A stretch of DNA of 64,000 bases, taken from assembly GCA_023055355.1 (NCBI GenBank), contig JALJCS010000039.1:2343001-2407000 (forward strand), given 5' to 3'. Source of the DNA: Agelaius tricolor (lineage: Eukaryota > Chordata > Aves > Passeriformes > Icteridae). Numbering within the stretch: the first letter of the stretch is position 1; every line of letters begins with the position of its first letter. The position numbers and the translations under genes were made by a program. Positions 23,447-34,861 of this stretch are shown here, one piece after another. The notes below the pieces were generated by a model, which made no database searches, was not told the origin of the DNA, and saw only the letters and a list, made by a program, of their open reading frames with translations.

Positions 23447-24245
23447 CAGACACAGTGCACAAAACTCTTGTAGCCACTCTAGATGATAAGAAATGACCAA
23501 GACTGGCAGATCTTACCCTAGCAGGCCCACTGGTTAAAATACAGCTGAAGAATGAGAAAGAAGTTGAATTTTTAGTAAATACTAGAGACACATTTTCACT
23601 CTTGAATCAAGCATTGATACCCAAAAGTGAAAACTGTCTTCAAGCAAGAGGAGCCACTGGCCAGCCAGAACAATGCATTCTTCCTGAAACTGCTTAAATG
23701 TAAAATCAAGAAGAAAATGGGAATACATCAGTTTCTTGATTTACCAAACTCACCCAAATCTGCGCTAGGCAGGGATTTGCTGGAAAATTTAGAAGCGACA
23801 GTTCAGCTTAAAAAAAGAAAAATGAAATTTAATGTACCTGAAGACAAATTGGTTTTAGCATTCGGACTGACAATTGACACAAGACCAACAAACAATAATA
23901 ACTCCTTAGAGCAAGTGTTGAATCAGGTGTACCCAAGAGTAGGGGATACCGATAGGCCAGGAAAATCAAAATGAGCAGACCCTGTAAAAATCGAGCTACA
24001 GACAAGAGTTAGGCCAGCAGTCAGAAAGCAATAGCCTTAAAGATTAGAAGATAGGAAAGGAATACAGGCAACAATCACTAAATTCCTGACATTATAGGAT
24101 TATTGGAAGAATGGGAGTCCAAATTTAATATTCCTAGATTGGCAATAAAGAAACCTAATGGAACTTAGAAACTAGTGCCAGATTTACAGGCAATTAATGA
24201 TTTCTGCCTGACTACCTTACTAGCTAAGCTTTGAGATGATTTAAT
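23447..24245 (+). pseudogene. ERV-B (left) protease and RT N-terminus
   Basis: The protease start has lost its DTGA site (it reads 'NTRDT'). The C-terminal half is recognisable at 23,700-23,800 ('GIHQFLDLP', 'LGRDLLENLEA') in the frame 23,627-23,974. Beyond it lies 'LLEEWES' and 'LVPDLQAIND', the entry region of gammaretroviral RT, with stops. Confidence 0.6.
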
Positions 24246-24594
24246 TTGGTTTCCAGTGATAGATGTGAAAAGATGCTTTCTTCTGCCTGCCACTTGCGGA
24301 AGAAAGTCAAAATATATTTGCTTTTGAATGGGAGAACCCTAGCACAAGCAGGAAAAACCGACTTAGCTGGGCAGGACTACCTCAAGGGTTCACAAACATT
24401 CCCAGTTTTTGGGAATCTGTTGGCTGAAGAATTAGAGCTATGGCAATCACTGCCTGGGGAAGGAACACTCCTACAGCATGCAGATGGTTTGTTAATTGCT
24501 ACTGACACTACTAAAGAATGTTTTGAGCAGGCAGTGAACCTTTTGAATGTTCCTGGACTGAGTGGTTATCGAGTATCTGCACAGAAAGCCCGGC
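24246..24594 (+). pseudogene. ERV-B (left) RT palm fragment
   Basis: The palm continues with a 'SELEL'-like segment and the catalytic box as 'HADG' at about 24,478; the second catalytic aspartate is glycine here but still 'HADD' in the right-hand copy. The frame continues by chance into the LTR, creating a fused ORF of 185 codons that is not a real gene. Confidence 0.6.
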
Positions 24595-25107
24595 TGGAGC
24601 AGCAGCTGTGGCTGTGCCCCTCCGAGGGGGCGCTCGCAGTCCCCGGCTTGCCCTGGCACAGCGAGCAGCGGGGACACTCTCCCGCTCCTCGGGAGGCCGC
24701 AAGAGCGGCTGAGGCTTTCGCCTGCTGCGGACGAGACACCGAAGCCACGCTGGTAGGAGAAGGAGAGGGGACTCCAGCTGGGGGCAAAGTCCAGCTTTAT
24801 TAGACAGCTCCAAGGACATCTACAACCCAGGGGATCCAGAGAACTGGAGACAGAGAACTGGGCTGTGCAAGGTGTTATAAAGGGGAGGTGAACAGGGGAG
24901 GGGATGGCCCATCTGCCAATGGAATTCCAGGAGGGCGTGGGGAGCAGGGAAACAGACATGTAGGGGAACCAATGGGGGTAAACAGGGGAGGAGACCCAGT
25001 GCCTGAGCCTATCACTCAACACCCTTGGAAGAAGTTTCTGGAGAGAAGGGATGGGCTGTGGAGTGACAGGCAGGACACAGGGGAGGGGTTGAGGGGATGA
25101 CAAGGCA
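24595..25107 (-). mobile_element. Solo LTR (minus) cut into ERV-B RT; arm boundary
   Basis: On the - strand: 'TGCCTTGTCATCC' start at 25,107, TATAA (+ strand TTATAA at 24,875-24,880), AATAAA (+ strand TTTATT at 24,796-24,801) and a GC-rich R/U5 ending near 24,595. Its U3 edge is the end of the left arm: beyond it lies ERV-A, not the rest of ERV-B. The twin is at 39,721-40,237, also at the arm edge. Confidence 0.75.
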
Positions 25108-26204
25108 GTTTTTTTACTCTAAAGGCATTCTTGGAATCTGTTCATCTATTGATCCTTTTTCCTCAGGCTGGTCAGAGGGTACGGGTTAAAGTGATTATCT
25201 CTGTCTTCTGAGCTGACTTGTGCAGGGCTTCTATCTCCTATTGCTCTGTGCTAATTGTATATACTGATTTTCACTGATCTGCTCTTACAAAGCCACTCCC
25301 ATCTGTGTACTGAGATTCTGCTCTTGGAATTGGGGTTTCTTTAAGATCTGGGCAGCTGGAATAAAGTGGACTGAATGGTTTTGATCCAGTCATGCTACAA
25401 AGGCTCCTTGTCTGTCTAGTGACTAGCTGGGAATGCTGCTGGATGAACCAGAGAAGAGATTTGTTTTGTAATGCTGCATTGTTCCACCAAAATTGCCTGA
25501 TATTTAAGGAATCTGGAGGGTGAAAGCCAATGCCCACCCTTTTGGTCAAGAATTGCTGCTACTGGATGTGAGATAAACACAATTATTTGTTGACCTAGAG
25601 TGAATTTCCAGGCTCCTTGGATGTCTGAAACAAGAGCAGCAACTGCTTACAGTCAGGCTGTCCCCGACTGACTGCATCCAGTTGTTTTGAAAATGATGCT
25701 ATTGCTCTCTTCTATGGGCCAATTGTTTGAGCTAGTGCACCTAATGCCATCCCTTGCCTCTCCTTAGAGAAAAGCTGAAAGGCTTCCCAGACATCTGTCC
25801 AGCCCAGAGCAGGTGCTCTTTTCAATTCCTCCTTCAGCTTGTGAAAGGCTTTCTTACTTTGGGGTGTCCATTTCAGGTCTCTGGGATTGTCTTCTAAGAG
25901 CTGCTGCAGTGGCTTAACCAGCAGTCCACAGCCACTACCACAGTTAATACAGCATCCAGTCACTCCTAGAAAGGTTCTCAGTTCTTTGGCATTAGTAGGG
26001 AGTGGGGGTCCGTGGGTGGTCCCTTTGCCGTCCTTAGTCCCTGCTGCGCTTGGGATATTTTGTAGCCTCGGTAAATGACTTCCAGTTTGATTATTTGAGC
26101 TTGATTTCTGGATGCCTTGTATCCACTTAGTCCCAGGTCATTTCATAGGCTTACTGTCCATTCCAGTCTTTTTAAGTTTCAGTGGCTAAAAGTAGATCAT
26201 CTAC

Positions 26205-26552
26205 CTATTGTAACACAATTCCATTTGTGGACGGGCTTACCCAACTTTCAAGGTCCTCAGCAAAGTGTTTTCCAAATGTGGTTGGACTATTGTTGAATCC
26301 TTGTGGCCCTACAGTCCAGGTAAATTGACTTGTCCTTCCAGTCTCTGGGTTTCCCCATTCAAAGGCAAACCGGTTTTGGCTGCCAGGGTCCAAGGGTATA
26401 CAAAAGAAAGCATCCTTGAGATCTGAAATGGTAAACCATCCATATTCATCTTTTAGTTTGCTTAGCAAAGCATATGGATTTGCAACCACTGGGTGGAGAT
26501 CTCCAGCTATTTTGTTAATAGCCTGTACGTATTGAACCAGACTGTAGTTCAA
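26205..26552 (-). pseudogene. ERV-A (inverted copy) reverse transcriptase
   Basis: Encodes the 'TISDLKDAFFCIPL' block and ends in the same TAG that replaces tyrosine of YVDD. The downstream RT/RNase H part (26,200-25,116) is broken by stops as in the left copy. Confidence 0.65.
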
Positions 26553-26858
26553 ACCATCAGGCTTTTGTATGGGTAAAATAGGTGTATTCTATTCAGATTC
26601 ATATTCCAGTAACAGCCCAAATTTTAGACAATTGTCTACGATAGGCTTAGCAATTTTTATGTTTTCCACCTTAAGTGGATATTGTTTAATTCTTATTGGT
26701 CATGTTCCAGGTTTAAGTCTAATGATTACAGCTTGTGCTGCTTTGGCCTTACCAGGGGTCCCATCCACCCAGACTTTAAGACAAAGCTGACTAAGAACTT
26801 CTTCTGTGTCTCTTCTGATTTGGACAAAGCTGTAATGAGAGCTAGACTTAGAACACAA

Positions 26859-27340
26859 TTATTTGTTGGTCATTGACTTTGATCTGAACTCCTCCAGGGC
26901 TAAACTACATTTCAGCCTGTTGGAACCTGTTACAACATTCTCATGTCTCCAACAAATCCTTCCAATGAGGTGTTTTGGGGGCGTAGGCATATATAGGAAC
27001 TGATGTATTCCTACTGTGTTTCCCAGTTCATAAGATCGTGGTTTTAGAAAGGATAGCTTCTGCTGTTGACTTGTGGCTCCAATAACATTCACAACTTTAC
27101 CAGGATCAATTTCTTCCAACTTTAATACAGAATGTGTTGCAGCCGCATTCACCAGACATTTCATTTTCCTCATCTTTTCCCCCAGTTCTCTTTTGACCAG
27201 AGGGTTTTCTGGGGGGATGCCCTCCAGCCAACCTTCGCACTGATTCAGTTCTTCAACCACCTTGGCTTTGAGTTGCAGGCAGTCTCTCTTCCAATGCCTT
27301 TCTTTCTTACAATAGGCACATTGAGTGGTCCAGAGTTTAG
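26859..27340 (-). pseudogene. ERV-A (inverted copy) nucleocapsid-protease
   Basis: Same open frame and zinc knuckle as at 2,041-2,523, with isolated amino-acid changes and the same lost catalytic aspartate in protease. Its frame being kept in both copies probably reflects recent duplication rather than selection. Confidence 0.6.
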
Positions 27341-27464
27341 GGATAGGTTTCTGCCCACCCCAGCCATTTCTTTGTCCTGAGTGTAAGGAGTAAAAAGTTG
27401 TCCATTTTTAAAAGGTTTAGAGTCAACAAGTTAAACCAATTGCTACTAAGTTAGAGCTTTAATT

Positions 27465-27550
27465 ACTTATTGTTAATAGCTTCATTTTGCAATTACCTCT
27501 TGTTAAGAGTGTTATTCTTTAATTACCTGTTGTTAATAGTTTAATTGTTA
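27465..27550. repeat. Tandem AT-rich repeat (inverted copy)
   Basis: The same three-unit array as at 1,838-1,925, here read as 'TTGTTAATAG' cores. One unit has changed to 'TTGTTAAGAG'. Confidence 0.7.
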
Positions 27551-27559
27551 GAAATCCCC

Positions 27560-28030
27560 CTTCGCTTGGTATCAGCCCTGCTGCTTCCTGGAAAATGGCA
27601 CCCGGGACTGTGAGGAGGGAGTGACGTCAGAGCTTGGATGCAAATGTAGAAACACTTGGCCAAGTCCAGGAAAGAAAACCCCTAAAACAACGAGCCAGCA
27701 CTGAATTAAAGAACCTAAGTGATGTCTAAGGGTAAGCAACTGAATCTAGGGTGTGCTAAGACCTTTGAACCTCTCACCCTAACCCAGAGATATCAGCTAG
27801 AAAGAAGACCTCAAATGTTAAATCGAAAATGGGAATCTCCTGGTGCTCTGGTGAGGGCGGAAGCCCCGGCTCTGCCTGCACACCAGGGGACAGAGCTGCA
27901 TCCTCCTCCTCCCTGCCACTCCTGGGAGCAGTGGCGGCGGCGTGCGCACGACCCATCGAGCCCCCACCCAAGCTGACCTTAATAAAGGCACTAAAAAGGA
28001 GAAAAAATCTCCTGCCCTTTTCATTTATTC
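27560..28030 (+). mobile_element. LTR-like element (inverted copy, plus orientation)
   Basis: Matches 1,341-1,830 in reverse, with CRE and octamer conserved near 27,620-27,645 and AATAAA near 27,980. It sits directly upstream of the MROH terminal exon fragment on the same strand, so in this orientation it could act as a promoter for it; that is inference. Confidence 0.45.
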
Positions 28031-28640
28031 CAGCAAGACCTCCCAGCTGATTCCAATGTCTCCTACTCCCTTCTGGCTTGGATGGCCCTGTTCAGAAGGT
28101 CTTGTAGGATTCCCGCAGATCTGGGCTGTTGCCATGGCTCTGGTCTTCTCTCTTTCAGTCTTTCAAGCCCAGAGGCAACGTGCCAGCCCATCATGCTCTG
28201 ACCTGGAAAATCAAGCCCAGTTTCCCCAAAGAGCTCAAGAATTAGGGACATCTTCTGGATCCAGTGAACCAGTATCCCAAGAATAGCACCAGGAGACACT
28301 AAAGATGACATCACCGCTCAGCGCTGCTGGAAGTCCTGGCACAGCTGATGGTGGGCACAGCTCTTGTGGCTTCAGCCCTCTCCCTGCCTGTCCTGTAGAC
28401 ACTCCCTCCCTCTAGCCCTCATACACTGCCCATCACCTTTTATTCTCTCCACTATTCCTCCCTTTTGCTAGCTCTGCCTTCAGCCTGTCCATCACCATTT
28501 TCTCCCTCCACGCTCCCTACCTGTTGACAGCTCCCTCCCTCCAGCCCTCAGACACTGCCCATCCCCTTTTTCCCTCCCAGCTCATCCCTTTGCTTTGCCT
28601 TCCATTAATGAACAGTTTGGCTTCTTCACTTTGCCTGCAT
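28031..28640 (+). pseudogene. MROH-like terminal exon fragment (inverted copy)
   Basis: The exon at 28,159-28,286 has a CAG acceptor and ends in TAG, as in 1,223-1,096. It differs from that copy by a few codons. The poly(A) hexamer is mutated to AATGAA near 28,605. No upstream exons are present. Confidence 0.65.
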
Positions 28641-29480
28641 CCCTGTGGAGCTGAAGCAAACCCGGGGCCCTGGGACACACAGGCCCCTGCTGCTGTTCTC
28701 TTCCAGGCCCTGTTTTGTGCACAGAGCCAGAGGAACGAGGGCAGGTCAGGCTGGAAAGGTCCCTGTGCTGAAGGTGACGTTCCAGAGCACCGTGCACTTC
28801 CAGATCTCGCTGAGCACCTGAGAGTCCCTGGATTTTGGAAGAGGCAACCTGAATATGCAACCTGAATATCCTCTGAATATCCCAGCTGTGAGGGATTCCA
28901 TGGCAAGCATCCACGGAGGGCAAAGGAACTTGGAATGCTGGAAGTTTTCAAGAATAGCTTCCTGAAAGCACAGCAGTGCTCCATCCCTGCACAGGATGAG
29001 GAAGAGGGCAGAAGCAGAGAGCATCCGGGCTTAGCAGGGAGCTCTGGCTGTGCCTGAGGGCAAATGAAGCAGCAGCACGGTGCCCGAGACTCGGACACGC
29101 GGCCGTGCCGGTGCCCGCAGCGCTGCCAGGCAGTGCCGGGATCCCGCCTGTGCTTCTGCTCCCCACAAGTGAGGAACGGCAGCCCCAGGCTCAGAGCCAG
29201 TCAGAAAGCCAACCAAGATGAGCAGAGGAAGGGGATCCTTCCAGTCTCTCTTGGACATGGCTGCAAAACAGCGCCTGCTGCTTCTTCCTCCGCCTGTGTT
29301 TGGGCTGTGCTGGTGGCAGAACCAGCCAGGTTGGGCTCTGCGTTCCAAAGCCTGTTGGGAGCGGGCATGAAAAGTACTGCGTGCACAGCAGAGAGACCTG
29401 GAAGGTGTTGGAAAGAGCATCCTGCAGGAACAGGGCTCTGGTCCCTGGCCGAGAACAGCCTAGTTTTGGTGCCGTGAGCG
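28641..29480. other. MROH spacer sequence, inverted copy of 1-768
   Basis: Matches 1-768 in reverse to about 29,394. The part 29,080-29,480 also resembles 36,180-36,600 in reverse, so MROH copy 3 is flanked by inverted copies of the same spacer. No gene is supported. Confidence 0.5.
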
Positions 29481-29798
29481 CAGGCAGGAGTTGAGGCAGG
29501 TGAAGAGGCAGCGGGCAGCTTGTGTTTGTGGAGGGCCTGGGGCTGCACCTCTGAACCTGCACCTGGAAACTCACTGGGGGGAATACGGGATAGAGCTGGA
29601 GTGCCTGTCCTGAAAGGACCTAACGTTATTCAGCCCTACCACCAAAGGCCAAGGGCCGTTTGGCCACTTTCCCTTCCACAGCACATGCTTGGGCAAGTGG
29701 CTGAGAGCAAGCAGCCTTTTTTCCCTCTTCCTGGTTGGCGTGAAGACACTCTGCACCGAGAGGAAGCTCCTGGACAGCCAGCTATCCAACAACAGCAA
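29481..29798. other. 3' flank of MROH copy 3
   Basis: Lies downstream of copy 3 on the - strand. About 29,640-29,740 matches, in reverse, the flank downstream of MROH copy 2 (51,650-51,750). So copies 2 and 3 share 3' flank as well as gene body. Confidence 0.5.
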
Positions 29799-29804
29799 TT
29801 TAAT
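29799..29804 (-). terminator. Poly(A) signal ATTAAA of MROH copy 3
   Basis: The + strand reads TTTAAT, which is ATTAAA on the gene strand, about 125 bases after the stop codon. This is the commonest variant poly(A) hexamer. No AATAAA lies closer. Confidence 0.55.
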
Positions 29805-29926
29805 GTTCCTCTAGTGGGTGAAGGGAAAGGAAGTGCTGGCAGAGGAGAGGTGTTCCCCGCAGGCTCAGGTGGCCCCAGCAGACGCAGCCTCCCGGATCAG
29901 TTCTCCGCAGCGCCGCGGCAGGACAC

Positions 29927-32900
29927 TCAGCCGCGGCCACACAGGAAAGGCTGCGACTGCCAGAGGCGGCGCAGTTGGTCTCGCATCTTCTGCAGTCGGG
30001 AGGAGGGAACGCTCTGTACAGCTAAAAGGATGTACAGAGCTTGAAGCGCCAGGCATGAGATGGCTGGGCTGGAGTCATCCGTCATGTCCTGAAGGGCTGC
30101 AGAGAGAGAAACAGAGGCACAGTCAGAGGCTGGATCTGCGCACAGCTGGGGAGGGCCTCCAGCCTCGTCCATGCCACAGCCTGGAGGAGGCAGCCTGGAG
30201 GAAGCAGGAGAGAAGAAGGACGAGCTGGCAGCTGCTGGCCAGGAATGTCCCGCAGGCCTCTGCAAGGTGTCTGTGCTGTGGCCACGCTGCCCTTGGGGCG
30301 CGCAGGGAGCGGAGCCGTGGGCGGGCGGGCCAGGGAACGCAGGTGCCAGCGGCAGCCCCCGGCGGGAGCCCGCGGGCCTCACTCACCCCTGCAGATGATG
30401 CGGAACTCCGGCTGCTGCCCTGTCAGGTAGCGCCAGGCCATCCCTGGCGAACACAGAGCGTGTCCTGCCTTCAGAGCCACAGCTGCCGCACACGGCCGCT
30501 GCCAGCCCTGAAGCCACACGCCCTGCTGGCCCGGCAGGGCTCAGCCCGGGCCCCTGGCGCACGCTGCCGCCCGAGGGCACGGCTGCCAGAGGGCGGCAGC
30601 AGCAATGCCCAGGCCAGCGGGGGCTGCACTTGCCCGCGCCCGGATCCTGCTGCCGGGACAGCAGGCGGGGCTGGGGCCGAGCTGCAGCGGGGCGGGGCGG
30701 GGCAGGGCGGGGCGGGAGCCGGGCTTGGGGCTCACCCATGAACCTGACGGCCGCCTCTCGCAGGGGCTCCTGTGCGCTCTGCAGGTACGGCAGGGCCCGG
30801 CGCAGGCGCTCGGCCGCTCGGCTCCTGTCCTCTGCCAGCTGCAGAGAGCGGCAGGGCACGGAGGGAAAGGGTTGATGCAGGCCCTGCCCCTGGGCCGGGC
30901 GCCCCCTACGGCCGGCACTGCTCACCCCCCGCCCCTAGAGCCCTGAGGCCTGGCCAGCAGCCGCAGGCGCCAGGGCAGGCGGCTTCTCCAGGCATCGGGC
31001 TGGGCATTCCAGCCTGTCCTTACCAAGCACTCGGAAAAACTCCACATCTGCTCCGTCTTCAGCAGCTGCTTGAGATCCTTCCTCTTCAGGAACCTAACTG
31101 CAGAAAGCAGTGTTTCCCGAGAGGCCTGCAGAGCAGCAGAGACCCAGAGATGGCACCGCAGCCCAGGGCACAGGACCCGCATCTCTGTGCCAAGGCCAGG
31201 AGGAGGCTGGAGCCCCTCAGGTGCCAGGGGCTGGGGAGACAGCTGAGCCCCCTGCCATGGGGACACCCAGGAGGCCTCACCTGTGCCACACGCCCGTTCT
31301 CATCGTGGCACTGGAAGAAGAGTGGGAGCAGGCTCTGGCTCACGTGCTTCTTCAGGGCCTTTTCTCCCTTTGCCACTACCAGCGTGATCACGTCTTGGAA
31401 GAGGCCAATGGAGAGCAGCCGCACAAGGCTCTTGTCCTGTTGGAAAGGAAGCAAAAGCCCTCCCCATCAGCTGCTCCAGGCCCCCCTGTGCCCAGGCCCA
31501 AGGCGCCACCTGAGTGCCCGTGGCTGGGGGCACAGAGCCTCACATTGTCAAAGAGGTGCCAGAGCGCCTCAGCCAGCTGCAGGGCCATGGGGCTGGCTAT
31601 TGCCAGGTCTTTCTGCAGCGGCAGGAAACTGAGCACAACGAGGCTCATCTCAACGATGTCTTCATCTCTATCCCACAGTAGCTTCCCAAGGCTTTCAGTC
31701 AGGCTGTACATGCTTGGATCCTGTGTGCAAAACAAGGCTGGGCAACCCCACGCTGCTGCTGCTGCAGGGCTCAGAGGCCGAAGGCCTGTCCCGAAGTACT
31801 CAGGCAGCTGAACAGCGACCCTGGAGAGCTGGGAGCAGCTGGCACAGCTGCCAAAGCCCAGCTAAGCCCAAGGGGCTGCTTGCCCCAGCCCCACGCTGGC
31901 AGCACAGCTTCAGCTGCTGCCTCCTTCTCACCATCGAGGTGAGCCCCACGAGGCCTCGCAGCGCCACGCGACGCATCTGCCTGGACTCGCTCTGCAGGTG
32001 CCTTGTCAAGATCTCCAGGACTTTTTCACCACATTGGCTCAAGTCCAGGCAATCCAGGACCTGCAAGGCACAGAGCAGGCACAGAGGTGCCCAGCTGGCA
32101 GGAGCTCAGAAGGGCACAGGGCCGAGCCAAGGCAGCAGCAAAGGGCTTGGTGCAGCGTCCCAGGCAGCTGCGGCTACGAGAGGGCAGAGGGCTGGGAGGC
32201 AGCTCAGCCAGGCAGTGCTGGCCATGGGGCTCACCTCCACTAGGAAGGCCAGGGCGGGCAGTTCCCAGTCTGAAATGCCTTGGCTGAGCAGGTCAAAGAG
32301 GCGGGATGCCATGTCGCAACACCAGATGATGGAGACATGGCGCATCTCCCTGGCAGGGAGAAAAAGGCACCATTGCTCCTGGGCCGGGCGGGCAAAGCTC
32401 TCCCAGGGCTGACTGGCAGAGCTCTGGTCTCCTACCGAGCACCCCGGGGGCGCTTTGGGAGGCGGCCATTCCCGGGCAACCTCCTGTGCCGGCCTTTTCC
32501 AGTCTGCTCATCCCTCCCTCGGTGACAAGGCCCTGCCGCCCATGACCACGGGGACTGTGTGGGGCGTTGCGGGCACAAAGGAGAGGGGCGGTGGGGAGAA
32601 CGAGGTCTCACCTGGCCAGCAGACCCACTGCGCAGTGGTGGGTGTCGGCACAGAGCAGCGTGTCCCAGGCGCGCTTGCGTTCCATGGACAGCACCGCGTG
32701 CTCATAGCGCATTTGGCAGAGCAGGGCCTTCAGGGTCTGCAGGGCAAAGCTGTGTGCAAAGCAAAGGCCAGGTCACGCTGGGAGCCCCGGCTCCTGCCCT
32801 GGGGGCATGGGAGGCATGGGGAGGCTGGGAGGACTGGCATGGAGCACCTGTTGGGCTTGGCAGAGAGGCCGTGTTGCTCCTGGCATCCCTTCCAGAAGGT

Positions 32901-34861
32901 CTCAACCTCTTCTGGCATCTCCTGCATGCTGATGTAGGCTTGGAAGAGCAGACTCAGAAAGAGACTGGGGAAATACTCCAGCACGACAGGCGAGCGCCAG
33001 GCCAGATTGAAGACTCTCCACAGCGCCACGGTTGCCTGCAAGAAATAAAAGAGCCAGAGACAAGGCTCAGTGGCCAAGACATGCACGTGGCAGGGCCCGA
33101 GCATGCGAGGGAGAGGCTGGGGGAGACAAGGGGGGGAAACAGCTGGCCTGGTGCCCCTGAAGCCTGCCCCTAAGGCAGGATTCAGCGCGGTCTCTGAGGC
33201 AGAAGGATGCAGCTGGCGGGAGGACAGCGAGCTGGCTGCTGGAGTGCTGGCCTAGGGGCTGGCAAAGGCCAGCTCCAGAAACTCACAGCCAGGGCAAAGA
33301 CTCCTGCGTCATCCCCATCGGAGGTGGACACGCTGCTCACTGGCCAGGCGCTCAGCACATCGAGGAGTAGCTGCAGCGCCGGCTCCGCAGTCCTGCTCGA
33401 GGACATGATGGTTGCCCACATGGTGGCGGCAGCTCTGTGGGGTCAGAGCTCTGTGTCAGGGCTGTCTCGGCCACAGCGCCGTGGCCTGGGCAGCTGCAGG
33501 GGCCCGCGCTGGCCCTGAGCCCTGCCTCTGCCCACTGCCCCTGGCCGGCAGCGGCCAGCCAGCCCACGTGGGTACAGGGGCCCCGAGGGGCAGGGAGGGA
33601 GCATGGCACCAGGCTCAGGAGCTGCCATGGCCGCACTGGAAAACAGAGGAGCCAGAGGATCCTGCAACTCCCTGCCTGTCTGGCAGTCAGCAGGGACAGG
33701 CTCTACAGGGTGACGGGCCGGTGAAGCCCAAGCCCTCAAGGCACGTGGGGCTGCCCCACCTGTCACACGATGGGGCCCAGCGCAAGAGGGTGATCAGCAC
33801 GTCACTGGGGTATTCCTCGGTCAGCTCCAGAAGGGCCTTGTCCAGCCTGTGCCCAGCAGCCTCATTGGCCGTGAGCCACCGGTGGATGGACCTCACCATG
33901 GCGGGCACCTGCAGAAGGCACGGGCAGACTGGCAGAGGTGCCAGAGCAGCAACTTCCCCTGAGAAGTGCTTCCCTTCCAAACGCATCGGGCCGGGCCTCA
34001 AAGGCCAAGGGAGGCCGGCAGAACCGGCTCAAGGCGCCGCACCACTGCTGGGGCCAATGAGCCCTTGCCCCAGGCTGCTTACTCGCACTGGATTGGAGAC
34101 ACCCTTCTCCACAAGCAAATCCAGCATGGCAGCACCGGTCTCGGCATCGAGGAACGGAAGGTTCTCCAAGATGCCCATGCCCGCACCGGCGGTCTCTTCC
34201 TGCCAAAGGCACGTGATGAATTCACAGAGGGTCCGCAGGAGAAGGGCAGCAAGGGAGGGAGAATCCATGGAGCGCTCCAAGCCTGCTGCTTGGCTGAGCA
34301 GTGCCAGCAGGCCCAGCCCAGGTGGGGATGGCTGCAGGTACCTGCGCCGTTCTACCGAAGCGGCCACGGGCGGCTTCCTGTTCCTCTGTCGGGTCCTTGG
34401 CTGCATCTGGCAAAGAGCAAGCGCAGCCAGAGCTGAGGGGCTGCGGGAGAGGCCAGAGAACACAGCCCAGCCCTGCACCGCCCAGGCAGGGAGAGCCTCA
34501 GGATGGCCCGGGGGATGGAGCACGGCTGCCAGTGCTCCAGCCCAGCTTCTGTCCTATCCATGGACAGGACAGGACAGGAATGGGATGGGATGGGATGGGA
34601 TGGGATGGGATGGGATGGGATGGGATGGGATGGGATGGGATGGCATGGCATGGCATGGGATGGGATGGCATGGCATGGCATGGCATGGCATGGGGCCAGG
34701 CCGGCTGCAGGCACCGGCCCTGCGGCCCGGCTCTGCCACTCACCGTCCTGCAGCGGCTGCAACTGCTCCGGCTCTGCAGGCTGCTGCGCTGGGGCAGCTG
34801 CAGGGCCTTTGCTTTTCTTGCCCCGCAGCCCCTTGAACAGGCTGAGCACTCTGCCTGCCAT
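29927..34861 (-). CDS. MROH-family HEAT-repeat protein, copy 3 (15 exons, 654 aa)
   Basis: Exons on the - strand: 34,861-34,744; 34,406-34,342; 34,232-34,083; 33,908-33,760; 33,434-33,287; 33,035-32,848; 32,749-32,612; 32,349-32,235; 32,060-31,932; 31,720-31,544; 31,436-31,281; 31,125-31,024; 30,838-30,736; 30,443-30,387; 30,096-29,927. Joined length is 1,965 nt with no frameshift or stop. Start 'MAGRVLSLFKG', conserved end 'RLQKMRDQLRRLW'. Family and likely protein-binding role are as for copy 1; cellular function is not known. One defect: the acceptor before exon 3 reads CGG where copy 2 has CAG. The next AG (34,201-34,200) would start the exon 33 nt later and keep the frame, giving about 643 residues. 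Exon 9 is 9 nt shorter than in copies 1 and 2. Confidence 0.82.
34562..34694. repeat. (GGGAT)n/(GGCAT)n array, intron 1 of copy 3
   Basis: About 25 pentanucleotide units, first TGGGA, then mixed TGGGA/TGGCA. The template strand of copy 3 is the G-rich strand. Equivalent arrays sit in intron 1 of the other two copies. Confidence 0.95.

Larger units (their letters stand above)
21660..24594 (+). mobile_element. ERV-B, left copy: gammaretrovirus-like gag-pro-pol remnant
   Basis: gag, protease and the first part of RT lie in order on the + strand. The capsid has a recognisable major homology region and a zinc knuckle follows. The element stops at codon 'VSAQKA' of RT, where a solo LTR in opposite orientation begins. 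The rest of pol and env are missing. All frames are broken. The whole piece recurs inverted at 40,238-42,990. Confidence 0.75.
13904..25107 (+). repeat. Left arm of large inverted duplication
   Basis: Read backwards, this stretch corresponds block by block to 39,721-50,533: MROH gene, 5' repeats, intergenic DNA, CR1, LTR, ERV-B and a solo LTR, all in reversed order and strand. The ERV-B/LTR part is nearly identical by eye. The MROH middle exons are much more diverged. The two arms share the same solo LTR inserted at the same RT codon, so that insertion predates the duplication. The spacer between the arms is about 14.6 kb. Confidence 0.8.
25116..27420 (-). mobile_element. ERV-A, inverted partial copy (5' half)
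   Basis: The reverse complement of about 1,970-4,271. It keeps the nucleocapsid-protease frame (27,260-26,859) and the RT frame (26,552-26,205), including the TAG in place of the YVDD tyrosine. It ends at the position equivalent to 4,271. Integrase and envelope are absent. Differences from the left copy are scattered single bases. Confidence 0.8.

Noticed and set aside
24246..24803. 185-codon ORF on the + strand, with a similar one at 40,576-40,025
   Set aside because: Accidental fusion of an RT fragment with the antisense strand of a solo LTR.
33412..34836. 474-codon ORF on the + strand
   Set aside because: It lies antisense to exons 1-5 of MROH copy 3, reads through introns and the GGGAT array, and its counterparts in the other copies are broken. 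Long antisense ORFs are common in GC-rich avian DNA.
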